This document shows positions 37,101-46,719 of a DNA stretch of 64,000 bases, piece after piece. The notes under the pieces were generated by a model, which was not told where the DNA came from, searched no databases, and was given only the letters and a program-made list of their open reading frames with translations. The stretch comes from Otis tarda. Lineage: Eukaryota; Chordata; Aves; Otidiformes; Otididae. Both the position numbers and the translations under genes were made by a program. Every line of letters begins with the position of its first letter. Positions within the stretch are counted from its first letter, which is position 1. The DNA lies in contig CM048554.1 of NCBI GenBank assembly GCA_026413225.1, positions 7,456,001 to 7,520,000 of the forward strand, read 5' to 3'.

Positions 37101-40100
37101 ACAAGCATTAGCTCACTAATGTTAATTGGCAGATGTACTTTTGTAACTGAAATGTGCCTTGAGAAGACGTTTGCCTCCAACCTCCCAAAGGTGCATAGGA
37201 TCTGATGGATTTAAAACAACATAATACATCAGAAATGGTGAGGATAGCCGTGAATAGATGACATCATTTTGAGGGGGAAAAAGCCAAAGCAACCAAACAA
37301 AGAAAAGACATGGAAAAGCAAAGAGTTGAAAAATTAATTAAGTTATTTCCTGTTACATATGAAATAAACACATATTTTTAGCAGTGTAATTCCACTGATT
37401 TTGATGCTAGATGATATCTGTTAAAACAAAAATAGTAAAATGTATAACATTTACACTCAGGATAGCCTAGTGTTTCATCAATAACTATTTTGTACTAGCT
37501 TTGCACTATATATAATTTTAAAATTTTTACTTGTCTTTCAGTTTCTTACATCTTTTATTTACTCTCTGTGCTCATTCTTTCAACTCTCAACCATATCTCT
37601 TAGCTTTTTTTTTTTTCTGTCTGGCTACAAAGTTGTTGTAAAAGACAAACCAGATAAAATAGCAGAATAATGAAAGTGGATGTCCCCTCTGGTGAGATCT
37701 AGATTTCCTCGGTGGAGTAGAGATGACCTTCTTTCATTTTTGACACTTGAAAGCTTTCTTTAATAATGTCATTTCAGTCTAATTTTATACAGTTAGCATG
37801 TTAGATGTCTTTTAAAAATACTCCCATTTTTTATTGTTTTTAGCAACCAATTAGTTCCCAGCCCAACTAGTCCCAGTTGCTCAGCTCTATACTGGGGTCT
37901 CGGCAGGCACAGCATGTTGGAATAAATCACCCGCCTTCTGCCCCTTACAGTCCTAAACTACAAATCAAAGCATAGATGTAGAGGTGTGCAGTGGCAATGG
38001 AAGAACCAAAATAACAAAATGCCTCTGTTTATCCCTTTTATTGTCACCCCACGTAAACCTTTCCAATGCTAGGACGTTTTTCTGGAAAGAGAAGAAGCAA
38101 TCATTTAAGGAATTTTTTAATTAGGAAATATTTCTGCTACTGCTGCAGATTAATACTATGCTTTCCTCTGCTAGACCTGATTGCATTTAATTATCTTTTG
38201 TCCTTGCAAAGCCACTTGATGATGTGACTCTCTGGATTATAAGAAAGTTGTACACAGCCAGCAAAGGTCAAGTTCCCAACAGTGGTACAGTACGTCAGCG
38301 GTGCCAGCTGAAGGCAGTAGAATGACTTTAATGTACTTTAAGTTTGAGCACATGACTAAGCCTTGCATTTTTTATTTCTTTTTTCCTCTGTTCTTCTGTA
38401 TAGAGGTCACCGTGACTGTTCCATTCTATTTGTGCTTTCAATCTCCATTTTTTACTGAGGACATTGTAGGCTGAGCAGGAATTCCACATTTTCAAGTGGC
38501 ATACTGAAAAGTAGTTTCCTGCTTAAAAGTTTTCCTCTTTATTAAGTACTTTCTGGAATACATCTTAGTTTGTTCTGATGCAGAATGCCTTCTGATAAAA
38601 GATAGTTCTGTTTCCAGCAGCCACTGGCAGAGGCCTGAAAAGGCCTTGTGCCAGCACCGCCATCACAACTACAAACATCTGCACTGTGGCAAGCTCTCTA
38701 GTATCTGGGAGCGGGGCACTAGTTTGGCTTTCCACTCCTCACTCCATTGAGTCAGCTCTGAGGTGGGATGCTTCTCTTTTCTTCCTCTTTTCCTCTCCAA
38801 GCCAGGAATAGTTCCAGGAGCAGAAGTCAGTTTCAGTTTAGATCAACTGCTGTCTTTTTTACCTTGTATTTTTATCTCTTCCATATGATGCTAATTCCAG
38901 AGAGGAGCCCAAGTCGAACATTGCTGTCTTTTTTCAAAACTTGACTCTTGAATTCAGGTCTGTGACGTTCTTTTGGAAACTCTGAGAAACTCCTCCTCCT
39001 TTGCCTTTGCAAACATGGTTTTCCATCATACGATATGGCTGGTGTGACCAGTAGCATTCACCATACCGCAGAATTCGGGTACAACATGGTAGCCATTGCA
39101 ATAATTAAAACATTCATCAGTCTCACATGGTATACGTAATCACACCCAATACTTCTAAACTATCATTAAGTTTTGGGACTTCTACAAAGGGTGGAAACAT
39201 GCTCCACTCATTTACATTACAGGACTGAACTGCTACTATGTATCTATCCTAGTAGGACACTAGTATGTTGGAACAATGTTTTACAATATAGTTGACTTAA
39301 ATAGTTGACTTCAAAGGATCTACAAATTTCTCTTCTAAAATTTGTGATGCTCTAACAAATCAAATAAAGACAAGTGTATATATATCTAAATACTAGAAAA
39401 TAAGTCTTAATTGTCAGAAGAGTCACCTAATGATGTGCATATATTAGATTACTTGAACAATTATATCAAATTGTTTGTTTTATGTGTTTAATATTTTATT
39501 TCTTTACTATCAAAAATGATAATTTCTAGATACAAGTATAATCTTAGGGGTTAAACTGAAATACTATGCATCTGACTACTCATGAAATAGTACCTCCACT
39601 AAATCACATTAATAAACGTATCAACAGCACAGAAACATTCTTTTTTCTCTTTGTTTGAATAGTCTAGTTATCACATTATTTGATGGACCAAAATGTATTT
39701 CCCTGACAAAATGGATTAAAATCATAAAGCAGTAAGAAACACATCAGTATATTGCCTTTCATCTTTCTCTCCAATCACCCAGCTGGGCAAATGGGCTTGT
39801 AGTTACTTGCCTCCTCTTTACCTCAATTGCCCAAGGCAACAACCAGAGAAATTACAGGTAACCGTTTATCAAATGCCCATAGTCAGTTAACTCCCTCTCT
39901 GCCTGTCAGTAGGCATCATTTCATCAACAGAACCTTGACCCAGATGTGCTAGTAGCTTCCCAGTTCAGCAGGTAGGATGCAACTGTCAGATAAAAGATGG
40001 ATGACGTGCATTTTATGTTTTAAATGCACGTTAGCGTATCTGAGAGTGAACGTGATATTTTATCAGCAATATTGTGGAAGCCTTGTGAAAAGAACTTAAA

Positions 40101-40880
40101 ACAGTTTTAGCATGTGATGTGAATAGTCAGGAAGAGAGACTTCATGGTTAATGCACAGGGGCTGCAAGTTTGCATTTGAATTTTCTGCGGTGTAAGTGGC
40201 ACAGGATTTAATCAAAATCAACAAGACGATGCATAACACACAGTTTGCTACACAAGCAAGCATAGATAAGTAAGAATAATGGCAGTTGAAATACACTTTT
40301 ACTAAATACAAATCATTTATAAACATATTTGAGATTTTTATATTGCTGTGTAATTGGTATAATAAATCAATTTTGTTTAATAGCTATGGAAATTATACAT
40401 TTAAAAATGTACCTTCACATACATGTGGAAGAAATTTTCTCTTAACATATGAAACTGTCCATAATGTTCTGTTGCTTTTTTGTTTTAATGAGCTAGAAAC
40501 TGAGGAGATGATTTCCATTTAAATTTGCATTTTAAATTTTTATTATTTAAAATGATATTTATATTAGGAAAATTAAAAAATAGCTAAGCTTTTAAAAGAC
40601 ACCTTAATTTAATCTTTACCTTTTTCACTATGTTCAATGAGAAGTTGAATAAACAGCATAAATACAAAGAAATAAAGGACTGCTTTCCATTGTACACAGT
40701 CAAAAGGACTGCTTACTGTCCTTTTCATTTCCCTCAATTTCCTTTTTTTTTTTGTTTCATGCCCCAACATTTAACTTGGTAGCAGTACAAGAAGCTCTTG
40801 AAATTAATTCATAAGCAAGACAATTTCTAGTTAAAAAGAAAAAAGAGAAGGAGAAGAAAAACTCAAGGATTTTTTGTTCA
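37101..40880. other. Intergenic stretch, no gene seen
   Basis: About 3.8 kb of unique AT-rich sequence. The open frame at 38872-39057 minus is basic but has no family signature and no good splice context. A 14-base tandem repeat (atagttgactt) sits near 39290. Nothing else is recognised. Confidence 0.5.
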
Positions 40881-40885
40881 ATGAG
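40881..40885. repeat. Target-site duplication ATGAG, left copy
   Basis: ATGAG precedes the LTR TG and is repeated at 41474-41478 directly after its terminal CA. Confidence 0.85.
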
Positions 40886-41473
40886 TGTCCTGGTTTCAGC
40901 TGGGATAGAGTTAATTTTCTTCCTAGTAGCTGGTATAGTGCTGTGATTTGGATTTAGTGCCAGAAAAATGTTGATAACACACTGATGTTTTAGTTGTTGC
41001 TAAGCAGTGCTTACACGAAGTCAAGGACTTTTCAGCTTCTCATGTCCTGCCAAGGAGGAGCCAGAAGGTGCACAAGAAGCTGGGAGGGGACACAGCCAGG
41101 ACAGCTGACCCCAACTGGCCAAAGGGATGTTCCATACCGTTTGACGTCATGCTCAGGATATAAACTGGGATGAGTTGGCCGAGGGGTGGCTGCTCGGGGA
41201 CTGGCTGGGCATCCGTCGGTGGGTGGTGAGCGGTTGTATCACTAGTTTTTCTTCGTCTTTGTTTCCTCTCTCTTTTCGTTGTTTTCCTTTTCATTACAAT
41301 TTATTATTATTAGAATCTCTTATCTCAATCATTAAACTGTTCTTATCTCAACCCACAGTTGTTTTTTTTTTTTACTTTTACCCTTCTGATTCGCTCTTCC
41401 ACTCCACAGAGAGGAGGAGGGTGAACGAGCGGCTATGTGGTACTTAGTTGCCGACTGGGGTTAAACCGCGACA
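40886..41473 (+). mobile_element. Solo LTR, TGTCCTGG... family
   Basis: 588-bp LTR beginning TGTCCTGGTTTCAGCTGGGA and ending GGGGTTAAACCGCGACA, flanked by exact ATGAG 5-bp duplications. It carries a perfect CRE palindrome TGACGTCA (41142-41149) about 10 bases before a TATAAA (41159-41164), giving a compact promoter. No internal viral sequence remains, so it is a solo LTR made by recombination. Its start and promoter block resemble the 31916-32377 LTR, and its terminal bases are related to the 1.1-kb LTRs. Confidence 0.93.
41142..41164 (+). promoter_or_regulatory. CRE and TATA box of the solo LTR
   Basis: TGACGTCA is followed after nine bases by TATAAA, inside the LTR U3 region. Both motifs are exact. 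They suggest a CREB/ATF-responsive viral promoter; present activity is unknown. Confidence 0.6.
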
Positions 41474-41478
41474 ATGAG

Positions 41479-42440
41479 ATAAAAAAATCTTTCAGGTAAA
41501 AAGATTGAAAAATTAGTTTATCTATGGATTCTGTTTGCAGTTTGTACTATTTTGTTGATTTAGATTTTTATAAAATAATAAAGAAAGTAAAAATATAAAA
41601 TCTGAAAAATAAGGTAAAGAAGGCCATACAATCATTACTGCACATTATTAAAAAGCAAAGAAAAATAATAAAAAAACCCAAAGAAACAAACATACTTTTT
41701 TTTTAAAATAGCATTTACTGCAAATAGAAGAGTTTTACTATCTGTATAAACATGCTTCTGAAGTGAAGTATAAGGAAGTAAGAATTTATTTCTTGTATCT
41801 CATGTTTCGTGACCTTTGAAATGAACATACCTACTTTACAGGTTAGGTGCAGTTCACAGACATATTTTAAACTGTTTTATGGGGCAGCAGCTTCTGCAGT
41901 TGCTTCTGTGATTAAGAAGACATAAATTTTCTTCTTGTTAAACATTGAGGCTTTTCTCACAAAAGTGCTCAATTTTGCTGCCCTCCCTTCAGCATCCACA
42001 AATGCAGGCCCTGGCCCTGGGTCATGTTGTGTTCATGAAGGTGGCATCAGTTTGCCATGGCTAAGTGCCCTTCCCTCTTTTCCATGGGATTTTTCAAATG
42101 TTTTTAATTCTATCAAGATCTGGAAGATCCGACTTCCATTCCCATCCTCTCCATTTCTCCAGTAGCTGATATTTTAATCCTTCCTTTAAGATCTGTGTCT
42201 CACACCAACCCTCTCCTTCCTCCCTTCTGGTGTGCCATGTCTCCCACACCACGACTGACGCCCATGCAGCCACCGCTCATCCAGTGGCCACAGCCTGCCT
42301 CCTCCGGGTTTCCTAAATCTGCTCAGCTTTCCTCCTCAATAGGCTCAGTGTGGGATCTGCCATAACACTGCCTTTATTTTGGTCAGGGTGGTCAATGGCC
42401 ATTGTAATGCCGAGTGTGGGTGCATTAATGCTCATTTGGT
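41479..42440. other. Intergenic stretch, no gene seen
   Basis: AT-rich sequence followed by a more pyrimidine-rich part at about 42060-42310. No gene or repeat family recognised. Confidence 0.5.
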
Positions 42441-42556
42441 TGGACGGGGCTCTGAGCAACCTGATCTGGTTGGAGATGTCCCTGCTCCTTGCAGGGGGGT
42501 TGGAGTAGATGACCTTTAAAGGTCCCTCCCAACCCAAACCTTCTATGATTCTACGA
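42441..42556 (+). mobile_element. CR1 3'-end fragment
   Basis: Starts ggacggggctctgagcaacc and continues tgatctggttggagatgtcc, then gggttggagtagatgacctt and ccaacccaaaccttctatga. This is the last 115 bases or so of a young-looking CR1, plus orientation. Its sequence is close to the 45394 copy. Confidence 0.92.
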
Positions 42557-45393
42557 TCCAGCAGTTTGAATTGAAGCTCTAGCTCTCCTTTGGTACATCT
42601 GTTCACTTATATAGTGGAGTACTCACTCTCGTATTAATTTACATCTCCTGTTATAACTGGAACAGGAACTCTCTAACTAGCCATTACTTTATCCATATGT
42701 TAAATGTTCACCTTACAGCTATTAGTAGAAATTTGTATTCTGCCCAGGCTATATATCTCTTAAATGCTATTTTTTGATGTTTCCCAGTTTTTGTTTATTC
42801 CTCTGTAGAATGTCACCAGTGTGGTCACTAGGGCTTGGATGCACCAAATGCACCCAGATCATGAGAAAAATACCAGTTTCTTACCAGTCTCATTTTCATG
42901 GTCATTGTTTCAACAGAACATTTTTGAGCCTTCTGACCATTGCTTTAGCCTACAACATATACAGCTCACTACAGTTTTCACAGAAAAATAATCTCCTAAT
43001 TTGCAGCCTGGTTGGCTTTCATCCAAGTACTTAATTGCTGCTTTTTAGATAAATTTTCCCACCACATTTGATACTTCCAATCACGTCTCTTAATCGTTTC
43101 TCTCAAAGATCGCTGTCTTTCCCTTCCATTCTTCCATCCTAGTGCTTCTGCTCTTCCTTTTCTGGTGGCTTTTGTGCAGACTTGTTCTCTGTTCTTCGCC
43201 ATTAGCATCTCCTGGGATTTCTGTTCATGCTCACTCTACATCTCTGCTGTAAATCTAGTGTTGTCCTTGAACAATCTCATCCATTTACTGGACAGTTAAG
43301 TGTCTGCCTCGAGGCAGAAGTTAATTACTGTATTGTGTGTTATACAAATTAGTATTGTGTCTAAGCAGCACTCCACTTTTAGGACACTATCTGTTAGGGG
43401 ACATTCCTTGCTTGTAACAATGGGCAAACTTTCCACTTCAGGCTACATCTCTGACCAGCGATGTTATGAAAAAGAAAATAAAATTTATTTATATTTAATG
43501 TTATGCCCCTGTGCCTGCTAGCCTGTTGCAGGAAGAAAAAGACATTGTCTACGTTTTGTTCCTTGCTTTCCTTAGAGTTCATTGCAGCATGTTCGTCTGC
43601 TGCCAGCGTCCAGGGACCAGGATTATTATTCTTGTCGTGTGGACGTTTTCTTTCCTCCCCTGACTGAGAGCCACAAACTTCTCAGAGAGAAAGTCCGATA
43701 TATTTGTGCCTTTGTCCCTTCAAAATTCATTCATGGCAGGCATTACATGTAGACAACAAGGGAGAAACATCTTCCTTTATAAAAAAATTAGGTGTGTTCC
43801 CCAAACAGCATTTCTAAGAGCCAATTTCCCATATATTATTCCAACTCTGGCTGTGGGAATTGCATGCTTGCAGACAGCTGTGGAATGATTATTCATGTTT
43901 CAGATCTACAAAACTGAACATTTTGTTTCTGTTCAGGAACAGTGTGGAAGACCTAGCCCAAATTAGCTGGGAAATGACTTACAATTTTACTTGACCTGGA
44001 GGATCAGTGATCTTTGGAAGGCTTAAGGCCTCCAGAATCAACAAGCATAAGAAGCAAAGGACGGGTCATGCTCATACTGAAGCCAGTGACATAATTTGTT
44101 ACTGCTTCAGTGGAATCAACTGTACCACCAGCAACTGAGAGGGGAAAAAAAAAGTAAAATGCAATATTTCTTACTGGAATTGGAACATTTGAACATTTAT
44201 ATTTTTCAGCTGAAGAAAGTTTCACTCCCATCTTTTATCTGGTCTTCCATTTTGGTGTGGGTGTAATCAGGCTTCTTTTTTTTTTTTTTCCTTTTATATA
44301 TGTACACACTTTTCTTTACATATTTTCCAAAATTACAGTTATTGTGGCGGCTTTTACAAATGAAACTGAAGAATGCGTACAGATGCCCTTTATAAGAAGA
44401 GAGTGAAGTTTTCTCTCTCTCCCCTTCTGGTCCAAAAAACATTGATTTATAAAATGTGGAACAGATCCCACAGGACACTAGAATATTCAGTAGCTTGGTA
44501 AATATGCAGTGATCTAGGATATGAATTTGAATATTTGCTCCACATCACGCAAGCAAGCATGACTTAAATTAAGATATCTTTTTTTTCAATGCCTGTTTAC
44601 CTGTTGGCTTCTCTCTCATTTTTATTATCAAGATGAGAAAACTGTGCTTGGGCTACCAAAGCACATCACCTGGGCAAAGTGAAGAAATCAGGTAAAGACA
44701 GAAAATAATAATATACCCTTAGGAGGTGATCTAATATGAATATTTAAATATGCTTTGTAAGGAAGAATCTGATTTTTCACACGTTAAAAGGTAAACTCTG
44801 TGTGCTCCCTCACATCAGTGAGCATCATAAGATTTTGCTGTAAGGAATTGTACTGTGGTCTGAGACAAATGGTAACAGATGAATGGTAACAGGGGAGGTC
44901 CTAAAGTGTTTGTGTATAAGAAACTATGAGAAAAGAAGTGGAAATGTTGCTGTGTTGTGCCTTACCTTTCTTTGTTATACGTCAAGAAAAAGCACGTATC
45001 GGCAAAGCAAAGCCTGTTCTTGACCAGAAGCGGTACATAAGAAACTCTCCATATGATTGAGCTGCGACGGTACATTTTTTTGTGGACACCTTCCAATGCT
45101 CGACTTCAACCAGCCATCTGCGTCCCACCATGCACTACCCCTTATCGCTAAAGCTGTGTTGGTTCATAGGCGTGCCGTGACAGATGAAGGCTGGGAGGAT
45201 GTCCCTTGTCACTCCAACCCCTCCTAACTCCAGCGAAGCTCCCAGTAAGCACCGGTCAGCACAGGTTCCAGGACCAAATCCATTCACCTGCACGAGGAAG
45301 GGCCTTGGCCTCCATGAGGACGCAAGTGAAGAGGATCCGTACACCTGCAGGGCGGCTTTTGTATTTATTTATTTAAGCCGGGGAAGTTTGTCA
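42557..45393. other. Intergenic stretch, no gene seen
   Basis: Mostly AT-rich unique sequence. At 44124-44004 the minus strand has a strong polypyrimidine acceptor (ttttcccctctcag) followed by about 40 open codons and a stop. No family is recognised and there is no polyadenylation signal close by. The part 44940-45390 has a more even base composition than its surroundings and may be an unclassified interspersed repeat. Confidence 0.45.
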
Positions 45394-45838
45394 TTTGGAG
45401 AAGGTCCAGAGGAGGGCCACGAAGATGACAAGGGCTGGAGCACCTCTCCTGTGAGGACAGGCTGAGAGAGTTGGGGCTGTTCAGCCTGGAGAAGAGAAGG
45501 CTCCGGGGAGACCTGATAGCGGCCTTCCAGAACCTTAAGGGGGCTACAGGAAAGATGGGGAGAGGCTGTTCAGTAGGGCCTGTTGTGACAGGACAAAGGG
45601 TAATGGTTTTAAAACAGAGGGAGGTAGATTTAGATTAGATATTAGGAAAAATTTTTTTACAATGAGAGTTGTAGAGCACTCTGATGCTGATGCCCCATCC
45701 CTGGAAACATTCAGGGCCAGGCTGGATGGGGCTCTGAGCAACCTGATCTGGTTGGAGATGTCCCTGCTCCTTGCAGGGGGTTGGACTAGATGGCTTTTAA
45801 AGGTCCCTTCCAACCCAAACTGTTCTAAGATTCTGTGA
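45394..45838 (+). mobile_element. CR1 LINE 3' fragment next to the CpG island
   Basis: Plus-strand CR1 copy. It starts in ggagaaggtccagaggaggg and continues through the [21 protein letters not shown] part and gatgggagaggctgttcagt. A small deletion removes the segment normally encoding WNRLPREVV (after gtagagcact). The end is caacccaaactgttctaaga then ttctgtgat. It stops about 20 bases before the GC-rich promoter begins. Confidence 0.92.
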
Positions 45839-46004
45839 TAAAAATTAATCTCGGTAAGGAAACCGGACAGCGCAGGCGGGGCCGAGCCGCGCCGTCCCTG
45901 ACCTCCGGTCCCCGGCTGGACTTTGACAGGGAAGCCCGGGGGAGGCCGGCGGGAGGGCGGCAGGGACGCCCCACCAGGGCCCAGCAGGCCGCGGCCCCGA
46001 CGCC

Positions 46005-46017
46005 GTCGCTTAGCAAC
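46005..46017. promoter_or_regulatory. X-box-like (RFX) motif 1
   Basis: GTCGCT-T-AGCAAC matches the RFX X-box GTNRCC-(0-3)-RGYAAC with one mismatch in the left half. It lies about 660 bases before the start codon, inside the CpG island. It is a motif match only. Confidence 0.4.
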
Positions 46018-46053
46018 GGCTCCGGCCCTCCCGGGCAATCGGCGGCGCGCTCG

Positions 46054-46068
46054 GTAACGGCCGGCAAC
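46054..46068. promoter_or_regulatory. X-box-like (RFX) motif 2
   Basis: GTAACG-GCC-GGCAAC has a perfect right half (RGYAAC) and one mismatch in the left half, with a three-base spacer. It is 36 bases downstream of the first motif. It is a motif match only. Confidence 0.35.
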
Positions 46069-46090
46069 CCGGAAGCAGAGGGGCGCTCTG

Positions 46091-46124
46091 CCCCGCCCCC
46101 ACGAAGGAGGCGGGGCGGGGGGCG
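46091..46124. promoter_or_regulatory. GC boxes (Sp1/KLF-type)
   Basis: CCCCGCCCCC at 46091-46100 and GGCGGGGCGGGG at 46109-46120 are back-to-back GC boxes in opposite orientation, in the core of the CpG island. Confidence 0.55.
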
Positions 46125-46673
46125 GTGGCAGCGGGACGCGGCGGGGGGGGGGGCAAGGTGGGGCGCGCACCCGCCCGCTCGCTCCCTCCCGCGGGGGCAC
46201 CGAGCGCGGCGCTGCTGCCGCCACCGCCGCGCCGAGCGGCCGCAGTCGCACCCAAGCACCCACCACACCTGCGTTCCCCCCCCGCACACAATTCCCGCCC
46301 CCCCCCCGTTTCAAACCCAGCGGTGCCGTCAGCCTCCCTCTACCGAGCTCAGGCCGCACCTCCCTGGACGGTGCGTCCGGCAGGCCCGGTCCGACGGCAG
46401 CGGGTGGAGGAGGGGGCTGGTGAGCGGCGTCTGCTGGAGCCAACGGGCGGCGGGGAGGGAGGCGGGCACTGCGGGGGTGTCGGGTTAAGAGCGAGGCGTG
46501 ACCCAGCTGACGGGCGCCGGGCGCGGAGCCGAAGCCGGCGGGGAGCGGCAGCAAGCGGCAACGACAGCAGCGGCGCACGGCGTCGGTACCGATCGGCTCT
46601 GGCGCGGCGTCTCGTCCACCCCTTCGTGAGCCTGGGGAACCTGCAGCTCAAAGCCGCCGCCAGCCACGCCACC

Positions 46674-46719
46674 ATGTACCCCGGCAACAAGCGGAAAAAG
46701 CTCTGGAGGGAGGAAAAAG
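46674..46719 (+). CDS. MACROD2: MACROD2 exon 1, coding part
   Basis: MACROD2 is a macro-domain hydrolase that removes mono-ADP-ribose from proteins; the human protein is nuclear and cytoplasmic and acts in the DNA-damage response. This exon encodes only the N-terminus, MYPGNKRKKLWREEK, then leaves with one base of the next codon at a good donor (AAAAAG/gtatta). I recognise the MYP-x-NK(K/R)KK-x-WREEK start of vertebrate MACROD2. The start is chosen because GCCACCATG is a perfect Kozak context and matches the family start. The frame stays open upstream to 46125 only because the CpG island lacks stops. Joining to 51226 is in phase. The basic KRKK run could act in nuclear targeting (inference). 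Confidence 0.9.

Noticed and set aside
38872..39057. Basic 61-codon minus-strand frame suspected as an upstream gene exon
   Set aside because: No acceptor and donor pair and no SEL1-type or other known motif.
44004..44124. Minus-strand terminal-exon-like stretch after ttttcccctctcag
   Set aside because: About 40 codons, no recognised family, and no polyadenylation signal close after the stop.
45544..46578. 344-codon minus-strand open frame across the CpG island
   Set aside because: It is the antisense of a CR1 fragment joined to stop-poor GC-rich promoter sequence. The peptide is Pro/Arg/Gly-rich with no domain.
46125..46673. In-frame upstream extension of the MACROD2 start
   Set aside because: Open only because the CpG island lacks stops. 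The family begins at the MYP... methionine, which has the perfect Kozak context.
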